Assembly: GCF_029024305.1 (NCBI RefSeq)
Contig: NZ_CP118974.1
Location: forward strand, 2,263,069 to 2,327,068
DNA: 64,000 nt
Direction of reading: 5' to 3'
Origin: Mammaliicoccus vitulinus
GTDB taxonomy: Bacteria > Bacillota > Bacilli > Staphylococcales > Staphylococcaceae
The notes beneath the pieces are model-generated. The model ran no database searches. It was given only the letters and a program-made list of their open reading frames with translations, and was not told the DNA's origin. Shown one piece after another: positions 7,985 through 14,818 of the stretch (within the stretch, counting starts at the first letter, position 1; the number at the start of each line of letters is the position of its first letter). The position numbers and the translations under genes were made by a program.

Positions 7985-9130
7985 TTAAAATTTAAATTTA
8001 TTTGGTTTATAAAAGACGATGATGACCGCGGCTACTAAGAAGAATGCCATGGCGATGATCAATGGGAATTCTATATTAATATCAAATGCTACTCCGGCTA
8101 CTAATGGTCCGATTAAGTTACCTACACTTGTTGCAGCTGAGTTTAATCCACCTGCTGTACCTTGATTATTACCGGCTAGTTTTGAGAAATAATTTGTCAT
8201 GGATGGTCTGATTAAATCGAATCCAATGAAAATAACAAAACTTACGAGCATGACTGTAATGTATTTTGAAGCGATTAAAAATGCCCCTAAAATCAGTACT
8301 GAATATATTAATGAGAATAACGTTAATTTAATCTCACCTATTTTCCCGACAAGTTTTTCAAATAAGAACAACTGGAATATGACACCGACTATCGCACCAC
8401 CTGTAATGGCTATAGAAATATCTTTCGGCTCAAATCCTACTTTTTCTGCTGTATATAATGAGAACATTGTTTCTGTCGATGCTAAACCGTATGAAAGTAT
8501 TAGCATAATAATAATAGGTACAACAAACAATTTATATGGGAATGGTTCTTTAACTTTTGTTTTCTGTGTTTCTGTGGAGTCATCTTCACTTGCTTCTTTT
8601 AAAAGGAATATCGAAAATAATAAAGCTATTATGCCTAGTCCACCGGCAAAATAAAAAGGCATTCTATGCGAAATTTCTGCTAAGAATCCTCCTACACCTG
8701 GTCCTACTATAAATCCTGTATTTATAACTGCTGACATATAACTAAAGTTCTTCGCTCTATCCTCAGATGTAGATAAATCACCGATCATACCATTTACGCC
8801 TGGCATTACAAACGCTGCACTGATTCCACCTAATACTCTTGATAGTAAAAGTATTGAAAATGTATCACCCATCGCAAATATAAATTCTGAAATGGAGAAT
8901 AATAGGAGTCCAATAATGATAATAATTTTTTTACCAAATTTATCTGCAAATCGTCCTCCAAATGGTGATGCAATCATTTGGAACAATGCGAACACTGCTA
9001 CTAATACGCCTAAATCACTTCCGTTTAAATCTAAATCATATAAAATCGTTGGTAATACTGGAATAACGATACTTATTCCTAAAAACATTAAAAATATATT
9101 AAAATATAAAACATTTAACTTACTATTCAT
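7985..9130 (-). CDS. norA: NorA-like multidrug efflux MFS transporter (DHA1)
   Basis: A 381-residue, 12-helix major facilitator of the drug:H+ antiporter-1 family. The N-terminus (LYFNIFLMFLGISIVIPVLP), SPFGGRFADKFGKK, the LLSRVLGG segment and the motif C region NTGFIVGPGVGGF resemble NorA of S. aureus closely, and the length is near NorA's 388. NorA-type pumps export quinolones, dyes and biocides across the cytoplasmic membrane. The adjacent divergent MerR-family gene and a MerR-type promoter dyad suggest drug-responsive activation, as for Bmr/BmrR and Blt/BltR. The symbol is by similarity; other DHA1 pumps remain possible. Confidence 0.78.
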   Translation of the reverse strand: MNSKLNVLYFNIFLMFLGISIVIPVLPTILYDLDLNGSDLGVLVAVFALFQMIASPFGGRFADKFGKKIIIIIGLLLFSISEFIFAMGDTFSILLLSRVLGGISAAFVMPGVNGMIGDLSTSEDRAKNFSYMSAVINTGFIVGPGVGGFLAEISHRMPFYFAGGLGIIALLFSIFLLKEASEDDSTETQKTKVKEPFPYKLFVVPIIIMLILSYGLASTETMFSLYTAEKVGFEPKDISIAITGGAIVGVIFQLFLFEKLVGKIGEIKLTLFSLIYSVLILGAFLIASKYITVMLVSFVIFIGFDLIRPSMTNYFSKLAGNNQGTAGGLNSAATSVGNLIGPLVAGVAFDINIEFPLIIAMAFFLVAAVIIVFYKPNKFKF

Positions 9131-9202
9131 TTTAGACCTCCTTATTCGTTACATTTGTAAATATTAAGTGATTTTCACTATATTCTAATCTATTTATTTC
9201 CA

Positions 9203-9266
9203 TTTGCATAACGTTACGCAAACTTTAATATATACAATTTATAGTGTATAGTAACTATACAGTCAA
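9203..9266. promoter_or_regulatory. MerR-type promoter dyad and second palindrome between norA-like and merR-type genes
   Basis: TGTATAGT-A-ACTATACA (9245-9261) is a perfect dyad. On the minus strand it lies between a TTGACT -35 (9261-9266) and a TAAATT -10 (9236-9241), giving the long 19-bp spacer typical of MerR-activated promoters and pointing towards the norA-like gene. A second near-perfect 20-bp palindrome, TTTGCATAACGTTACGCAAA, is at 9203-9222. Assignment to the adjacent MerR-family protein is inferred. Confidence 0.65.
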
Positions 9267-9283
9267 GAGAAGGAGAACAATTT

Positions 9284-10099
9284 ATGCAAAAAATTAATCA
9301 AATACCGATAAGTGAGTTTGCGAGCTTAACAAATGTGAGCCGTCAAACACTCATTTACTATGATAAAATCCACCTTTTTAAGCCTGATTATAAAAATGAA
9401 ATAGGCTATCGCTATTACTCCATTAAACAGATTGAATTAATTAGTGTGATTACATTATTGAAAGAATTAGGCATGCCACTTAAAGAAATTAAAGAATATA
9501 CACAAAACAAATCTCCTGAACACTTTTTAAATTTAATGCATCAACAGAAAAAGACGATTCAAGAACAGAAACAACATTTAGATTATAACGAAATGATTAT
9601 CAATGATAAAATTCAACTCATTAAAGAAGCGATACAGACACCTTTCGATGAAATTTCATTACACAATATAGAAGAAACAACATTTTATATAAGTGATAAT
9701 ATCGCAAATGCTTCAGAACTTGATTTTTTAATATCCATTAATCATTTTATTGAAGAACTTAAAGCACACGCCCTTTTTTCAAGCCAACCAATCGGCGTTA
9801 TATCAAATAGAAATGAAATTTTAAATCAGAAATATCATAATTATAGCTATCTGTACGTTAAAATTCCTAACGCGAAAAATGATTATACGAATACCATTAC
9901 CTTAAAAGGACAGTACTTAATCGGTTATCATTTAGGTTTGGATACAAATATTGAAGAAACATATTTAAAAATGCTACAAAAAATAGAAGAAATGAATTTA
10001 ACAATCGGGCAATATGTCTTTGAAGAATTCGTATTTGACTCTGTAATTAAGAATAACGAGAACGAATATATAACGAAGATTATGATCGAAATAGAATAA
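9284..10099 (+). CDS. MerR-family transcriptional regulator with effector-binding C-terminus (BmrR/BltR-like)
   Basis: A 271-residue protein. The N-terminal MerR winged helix-turn-helix spans about residues 6-75 (ISEFASLTNVSRQTLIYYDK, ELGMPLKEIKEYT), followed by a coiled-coil near 80-115 and a C-terminal domain of about 150 residues like the drug-binding GyrI-like domain of BmrR-type proteins. GAAGGAG lies just upstream of the ATG. It is divergent from the NorA-like pump gene and probably activates it when a lipophilic drug binds. Confidence 0.82.
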   Translation: MQKINQIPISEFASLTNVSRQTLIYYDKIHLFKPDYKNEIGYRYYSIKQIELISVITLLKELGMPLKEIKEYTQNKSPEHFLNLMHQQKKTIQEQKQHLDYNEMIINDKIQLIKEAIQTPFDEISLHNIEETTFYISDNIANASELDFLISINHFIEELKAHALFSSQPIGVISNRNEILNQKYHNYSYLYVKIPNAKNDYTNTITLKGQYLIGYHLGLDTNIEETYLKMLQKIEEMNLTIGQYVFEEFVFDSVIKNNENEYITKIMIEIE

Positions 10100-10139
10100 G
10101 AAACCTCCACATAGCAAAACTGCGTAATAACATACAAAA

Positions 10140-10172
10140 GCTGACTACAAAGTTTCATACATTGTAGTCAGC
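10140..10172. terminator. Bidirectional terminator between the merR-type gene and the ABC permease gene
   Basis: GCTGACTACAA (10140-10150) pairs with TTGTAGTCAGC (10162-10172) between two convergent genes. Confidence 0.65.
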
Positions 10173-10185
10173 CTGATATTGAATA

Positions 10186-10869
10186 TTATTCTTTTAATCT
10201 TGCATTGATGATTAATGGATATACTAATAAAGTTGAAACAATGCCGATAGCACCTAGTATATGGAGTGTTTCATATATATGATGACATACCCATTTGAAG
10301 AATGGCATCATGTCACCAAGCACATACCATATAAAGACGATTACGCCTGCTAATAATATCCCTATTAGCGTTGGAATAATACCAACACGATACATAATTG
10401 CACCGACCAAGAAACATATACCTGCAATAAAAATAACAGCTAAGAAGTCTACCCACATATTATCAAAAGTATTGGCATTTGGAAGGACATCTCCCGCTCT
10501 CTTCAATGTAACATGACTACCAAAAATGTCTGAAACAAGCTCTAACAAGTAACTGACGATTTCGTGTATAACAAGCATGTTGACAATAAATATAAAGTAA
10601 CTTAACCATAAACTAAAAATATATTGTCTTCTCGTAGAGCCAAGTTCAACAGCTGATTTAAATGGATCTCCATATAGGAAAAATGGAAGGAAGCCTAATA
10701 TACCGTAAATTGGTCCAGACAATAATGGACTAAACTCGTCTGAAGGTTCGATATAAAATCCAATAACAAAATATAATGCTGCTAATGCCAGAAGCACGAT
10801 ACTAAATGTGTAAAGTTGTATTTTTAGTTCTTTAAATATAATAAAGAATGAACCTTTCAAATCACCCAT
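10186..10869 (-). CDS. ABC transporter permease of a YtrA/Pmt-type cassette
   Basis: A 227-residue protein with about six hydrophobic segments and little soluble sequence, in the position of the membrane subunit of the adjacent ABC ATPase. Its start overlaps the ATPase gene by 8 bp and has GGAGG upstream. In gntR-ATPase-permease cassettes of this type (B. subtilis ytr, staphylococcal pmt) the system exports peptides or responds to cell-envelope drugs. Here there is only one ATPase and one permease, so it is not a complete pmtABCD set. Confidence 0.72.
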   Translation of the reverse strand: MGDLKGSFFIIFKELKIQLYTFSIVLLALAALYFVIGFYIEPSDEFSPLLSGPIYGILGFLPFFLYGDPFKSAVELGSTRRQYIFSLWLSYFIFIVNMLVIHEIVSYLLELVSDIFGSHVTLKRAGDVLPNANTFDNMWVDFLAVIFIAGICFLVGAIMYRVGIIPTLIGILLAGVIVFIWYVLGDMMPFFKWVCHHIYETLHILGAIGIVSTLLVYPLIINARLKE

Positions 10870-11743
10870 GATTAGCCTCCTTTGTCATCGTTATATTGAC
10901 TAAATAGTCTTGAATACTTGCCTTATCCACTTTAATCTTTAAATCTCTACATTGTTCAATCAACCTGTCATCAAATGGTATATCAGCCATTACTTTATGT
11001 TGATTCATTATTATAGACTCCTCAATAATATCGTCACCAGAAACAATTTGTTGTATATTTTCCAATTTACCAACTAATATTGCACCTCTAGATTGGAAAT
11101 ACTCAATAGGTTCATGTAATTTCACTTGATGACCTGATATAACAATCAGTTTTTCACAAATTTTCTCGATTTCTTTAATATGATGCGATGAAATCATAAT
11201 ATATCTTGGATCTTCTTCAAATGAGTCTCTCAATGCTTTCATAAATATTTTTCTCATATAAGCATCTAAGCCATTTGTTGGTTCATCTAACATCGTAACT
11301 GGCGCATGACTCGCTAAACCAATGACACTTTGCACCATCGAATGCATACCTTTAGAGAACGTTTTAATTTTCTTTTTTCTCGGTAATTCGAATAAATCAA
11401 TTAAATAATCCGCTTCTTCTTGATTCCAATTGTCATTGAACATTGAAGCAAATTTCATAGCATCATTCACATTCCAAGTCTTACCGAAAAAGTGATTTTC
11501 TCTTAAATATGTGATTTGTTTTGTTGCTGCTGCGTTATTATATGGATTAAGGTTTAATATAGATATTTGCCCTGAATTCTGTCTCTCTTGACCTGACATG
11601 AGTTTCATTAACGTCGTCTTACCTGAACCATTGCGACCCCACAATCCAATAATCATAGGTTTCTCTTCTTGAAGTGTTAAATCTTGAAGAACGTATTCAT
11701 CTTTGTACTTAAACGACATATCCTGAATATCAATGATTGTCAT
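10862..11743 (-). CDS. ABC transporter ATP-binding protein
   Basis: A 293-residue nucleotide-binding subunit. Walker A is GLWGRNGSGKTTLMK (about residues 33-47), the signature is degenerate (KTFSKGMHSM in place of LSGGQ), Walker B is VTMLDEPTNGLDAY and the switch His is in MISSHHIKEI. The degenerate signature is typical of ATPases encoded next to YtrA-type GntR regulators. The gene overlaps the gntR-type gene by 14 bp and the permease gene by 8 bp, so the three are translationally coupled. Confidence 0.85.
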   Translation of the reverse strand: MTIIDIQDMSFKYKDEYVLQDLTLQEEKPMIIGLWGRNGSGKTTLMKLMSGQERQNSGQISILNLNPYNNAAATKQITYLRENHFFGKTWNVNDAMKFASMFNDNWNQEEADYLIDLFELPRKKKIKTFSKGMHSMVQSVIGLASHAPVTMLDEPTNGLDAYMRKIFMKALRDSFEEDPRYIMISSHHIKEIEKICEKLIVISGHQVKLHEPIEYFQSRGAILVGKLENIQQIVSGDDIIEESIIMNQHKVMADIPFDDRLIEQCRDLKIKVDKASIQDYLVNITMTKEANHG

Positions 11744-12101
11744 AGTCCTGCTCCACCCTTCTAATTAATTCTTCTTTACTTATATTTAGTCTTTTTGCTT
11801 CTTTAACCATGTTTTGGATATAAGAATTTGAGAAGTCTTGCATTCTCGTATTTATAAGCTTATCGCGCGCATCTTCAGCTATAAATACACCAATACCTCT
11901 CTTCTTAGCAACAATGCCTTCATCCATCAACAGCGTAATACCCTTTTGAGCCGTCGCTCTATTGATATTGTAAAAGTTTGAAAGTTCTGTTGTGGAAGGT
12001 ATTTGTTCACCTTCTGACAAAAGTCCTTCAACTAAATCATCTTTAATCATATCTGCAATTTGCAAAAATATAGGTGTATCATCATTTAAAGTAGGTTTCA
12101 T
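11730..12101 (-). CDS. GntR-family regulator, YtrA subfamily
   Basis: A 123-residue protein with an N-terminal GntR winged helix (IFLQIADMIKDDLVEG, PSTTELSNFYNINRATAQKG, IVAKKRGIGVFI) and a short C-terminal helical tail instead of a large ligand domain, the YtrA layout. Upstream ATGs are in frame, but only 12101 has a good distance (7 nt) to the AAGGAG at 12109-12114. Nested palindromes directly upstream suggest repression of its own three-gene operon. Confidence 0.82.
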   Translation of the reverse strand: MKPTLNDDTPIFLQIADMIKDDLVEGLLSEGEQIPSTTELSNFYNINRATAQKGITLLMDEGIVAKKRGIGVFIAEDARDKLINTRMQDFSNSYIQNMVKEAKRLNISKEELIRRVEQDYDNH

Positions 12102-12120
12102 TTTCATTCTCCTTATCCTA

Positions 12121-12172
12121 TAACATGATTGGTTGATTAGTTGTGTAATCAACTATAATATCGTTCATGTTA
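12121..12172. promoter_or_regulatory. Nested palindromic operator of the gntR-ABC operon
   Basis: GTTGATTA (12132-12139) and TAATCAAC (12146-12153) are perfect 8-bp arms with a 6-bp spacer. Outside them TAACATGA (12121-12128) and TCATGTTA (12165-12172) form a second perfect inverted repeat. Both lie just upstream of the GntR-family start and are candidates for autorepression. Confidence 0.6.
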
Positions 12173-12259
12173 TTTGTCAAACATATTTATGATGTTTTGT
12201 TTTAATTATAAAGCCATAGCCCTTATTATATCAGTATTTAAAACATATTATTTTTCCAC

Positions 12260-12320
12260 AAAAAAAGAGTGGGACAAAAATCTAATTTTACAAAAAGATT
12301 CCATTGTCCCACTCTAACAA
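12260..12320. terminator. TGGGACA-type hairpin terminator between convergent or tandem units
   Basis: AGAGTGGGACA (12266-12276) pairs perfectly with TGTCCCACTCT (12305-12315), with an A-run on the left that becomes the U-tail for the minus strand. It shares the TGGGACA core with the elements at 2341 and 49637. Confidence 0.65.
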
Positions 12321-12369
12321 GAGTGATGAGGATTTTAAAAAACTTGATATAGGTACTATCACTCACATT

Positions 12370-13071
12370 TTAAAACAAATCATTCACGGCTTTATCGAAA
12401 TATTTTTCAAAGTATTCTTGTCTATGAATACCATCTGGTTGCGTGACAAACGTTAAACTTGATTCTGGATGAGCAAGCTTTCCCTTTAACAATTCAACTG
12501 CTTCATATGTGTCAGGTACCATATTTCTTAAAATATTCGTATATTCTGCGCCTTCTTGTTCACCGACATACCAATAAACGTGACGTGGATATTCAATTTC
12601 GTTACTACTGTTAATAAATTCAACGAAGTTTGGATACCACATTGATGCTGAGATGAGTATATAGTGGCCGAATATGTGTGGTCGTGTTAACAATGCATAT
12701 AAAGATACTAACGCACCGAACGAGCCTCCACCGATTGCTAAATATTCAGCTTCATCAAATATATGATAGTTCTCTTTAAGAAAAGGGATTAACTCGAATT
12801 CCAATAAATCTAAATATTGCTCCGCTTCCCCAGCATAATGCGCTTGTTCTACATCCGCTTCCCACGGTGTATATTCCCTGTTTCGTTCTACAGGTTCTAA
12901 CCCGACGAACATGATGTTTTTCGGATTATTTTTAATGTGTTCACTAAATAAATCATCACCATCTTGTACAAACACAGTCGTAAACGGTTTAGGATTTTCT
13001 TCATCATAACCTATGGGCATTGCTATCGTTAATAAACGATCATTCCATAAGATTTTTTGTACATCTTGCAT
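12370..13071 (-). CDS. Putative esterase (esterase D/enterochelin esterase-like alpha/beta hydrolase)
   Basis: A 233-residue alpha/beta hydrolase of the putative esterase family (PF00756 type). The nucleophile is the Ser in AIGGGSFGALVSLYALLTRP near residue 120, the acid is probably in the VGEQEG region and the His is probably in PDGIHRQEYF near the end. The substrate is unknown; relatives cleave S-formylglutathione, siderophore or acyl esters. The ATG at 13071 is preferred over an in-frame GTG at 13086 because AAGGTGG precedes it at a usable distance. Confidence 0.7.
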   Translation of the reverse strand: MQDVQKILWNDRLLTIAMPIGYDEENPKPFTTVFVQDGDDLFSEHIKNNPKNIMFVGLEPVERNREYTPWEADVEQAHYAGEAEQYLDLLEFELIPFLKENYHIFDEAEYLAIGGGSFGALVSLYALLTRPHIFGHYILISASMWYPNFVEFINSSNEIEYPRHVYWYVGEQEGAEYTNILRNMVPDTYEAVELLKGKLAHPESSLTFVTQPDGIHRQEYFEKYFDKAVNDLF

Positions 13072-13232
13072 AATCTTCCACCCCACCTTATCTTCCCAAA
13101 ATCAATTGAGAAATGTTATCATTCAATCCATCATAACATAAAATGCAATGCGTTATCATTTGCATAACCACAACATTTGTATCATGATAAAATTAAACAT
13201 TTATATCAGATAAACAAAGGGGTGCTTATATT

Positions 13233-13835
13233 ATGAAAAGAGCATTAATCGTACTTACAGAAGCATATGCAGATTGGGAATTAAGTTATGTCGCAGCAGA
13301 ACTTTCCATGTCACATTCATTTAAAATTGACACTGTGTCATTAGGAGAATCTACCGTTACATCTATCGGTCAAATCAAGACAATCGTTGACTATCCCATT
13401 GATCAAATTACAGAACCTTACGATGCTTTAATCATTATAGGCGGCAACAGTTGGGCCACTCTTGAAAACGAACAACTGATACAACTGATTAAGACATCAT
13501 TAGACGAAGGCATCATCGTCGGTGCTATATGTGGCGCAGTAGATTTCCTAGCTCGAAATCATTTATTAACAGGTTTCAAGCATACCGGGAATGACTTAAA
13601 CACATGGACGACAGATGAAAAGTTTAAACTATATACAAATTCAATAGACTTCATAAATGAAGATAGCGTAATCGATCAAAATCTCGTCACAGCAAACGGA
13701 TCAAGCAGTGTCGACTTCGCCTTTAACGTCATCCTCGCACTCGGACTGATTGACAACAAAGAGGCAGAGAAAAATAAATACTTCTATAAATCAGGATTTG
13801 TAGCATATAAACTGAAATATGGAGAAATTGGATAA
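13233..13835 (+). CDS. DJ-1/PfpI family protein
   Basis: A 200-residue protein of the DJ-1/PfpI class I glutamine amidotransferase-like fold. The nucleophile elbow is GAICGAVDFLA with Cys near residue 108, and GGNSW near residue 70 fits the family's oxyanion region. Members act as deglycases, chaperones or peptidases; the exact role here is unclear. The closest pattern I recognise is the YdeA/glutamine amidotransferase-like group. AAAGGGGTG precedes the ATG. The gene stands just before the phosphotransferase gene with a 32-bp gap and may share its transcript. Confidence 0.78.
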   Translation: MKRALIVLTEAYADWELSYVAAELSMSHSFKIDTVSLGESTVTSIGQIKTIVDYPIDQITEPYDALIIIGGNSWATLENEQLIQLIKTSLDEGIIVGAICGAVDFLARNHLLTGFKHTGNDLNTWTTDEKFKLYTNSIDFINEDSVIDQNLVTANGSSSVDFAFNVILALGLIDNKEAEKNKYFYKSGFVAYKLKYGEIG

Positions 13836-13867
13836 ACACAATTATATAGAAATAAGGAGCCCATAAT

Positions 13868-14767
13868 ATGACGCAACATAACAAAATTGTAAAAATCGCA
13901 GCGCAATATGGTTTGAATATCCAACCTGAAACGATTACTTTGAATGATTCGGGATTAGATTTTCAAGTTGCATTTGCTAAAGATGATCATGATAAAGATT
14001 GGGTGTTAAGGATACCGAGAAGAGCGGATGTTTATCAGCGTACACAATCCGAAAAACAAACTGTCGACTTTTTACAAGAGCATGTATCATTTGAAGTGCC
14101 AAAATGGAAAGTGCATGAAGCGGATCTGATTGCTTATCCAAAGCTTACCGGTGTGGCTGCAGCTACAATAGATCCTCAAATACAAAAATACGTATGGGAA
14201 ATTGAGCATAAACCCGTACCCGATAATTTTGTAAACACATTGGCTGAAGCACTTGTTGATTTGCATAGCATTCCTGAAGAAAATATTACTGCACAACATA
14301 TCAAGACCAAATCCATTCAACATATTAGAAACGACTTTCAACAAAGAATGGAAAACGTAAAAGCAACATATGGCGTATCTGAAGAAATATGGAATAGATG
14401 GCAACAATGGATAGAAAACGATGAACTTTGGCCGGAATATGCAACCATGATACACGGAGACTTACACCCTGGACATATTATAGTAGATTACGACGCAAAC
14501 GTCACAGGGTTCATAGATTGGACAGAAGCAACGCATTCCGACCCGTCAATGGATTTCATGGGACATCATCGCGTATTCGGTGAAGAAGGCCTTGAACAAC
14601 TCATAGCAGCGTATAAAAGCGCAGGAGGAAACACATGGCCTCGAATGAAAGAACATATCATCGAACTCAATGCCGTATTTCCACTGTTCATCGCAGAATT
14701 CGCAATGGAATCTGGAGAATTTGCATATGAAAAAATGGCGAAGAAAGAATTAGGTGTGGAAGAATAG
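13868..14767 (+). CDS. mph: Macrolide 2'-phosphotransferase, Mph(C)-like
   Basis: A 299-residue aminoglycoside/macrolide-type kinase, the same length as Mph(C). The N-terminal phrasing (GLNIQPETITLNDSGLDFQV, RIPRRADVYQRT) strongly recalls Mph(C). Catalytic features are the Brenner motif MIHGDLHPGHIIVDY near residue 197 and the metal-binding Asp in GFIDWTEATHSDPSMDF. Such enzymes phosphorylate the 2'-OH of macrolides. No msr(A), IS or plasmid gene adjoins it and its AT-rich codon use resembles the neighbours, so it looks like a resident chromosomal homologue. Resistance is not shown by sequence. Confidence 0.82.
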   Translation: MTQHNKIVKIAAQYGLNIQPETITLNDSGLDFQVAFAKDDHDKDWVLRIPRRADVYQRTQSEKQTVDFLQEHVSFEVPKWKVHEADLIAYPKLTGVAAATIDPQIQKYVWEIEHKPVPDNFVNTLAEALVDLHSIPEENITAQHIKTKSIQHIRNDFQQRMENVKATYGVSEEIWNRWQQWIENDELWPEYATMIHGDLHPGHIIVDYDANVTGFIDWTEATHSDPSMDFMGHHRVFGEEGLEQLIAAYKSAGGNTWPRMKEHIIELNAVFPLFIAEFAMESGEFAYEKMAKKELGVEE

Positions 14768-14772
14768 TAAAT

Positions 14773-14810
14773 AAAAAACCCATCAACTGGATGTTGATGG
14801 GTTTTCATTT
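14773..14810. terminator. Bidirectional terminator between mph-like gene and capsule cluster
   Basis: AAACCCATCAAC pairs with GTTGATGGGTTT around a short loop, with A-run on the left and T-run on the right. It separates the plus-strand phosphotransferase gene from the minus-strand glycosyltransferase gene ending at 14819. Confidence 0.85.
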
Positions 14811-14818
14811 TACAAGCA

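Noticed and set aside
8199-8654. 151-residue plus-strand frame inside the norA-like gene
   Set aside because: It is antisense to a clear 12-helix transporter and shows no domain or ribosome site.
10186-12101. Assigning the GntR/ABC cassette as the pmt phenol-soluble-modulin exporter
   Set aside because: pmt has a regulator and four transporter genes; only one ATPase and one permease gene are present here, so a specific name is not justified.
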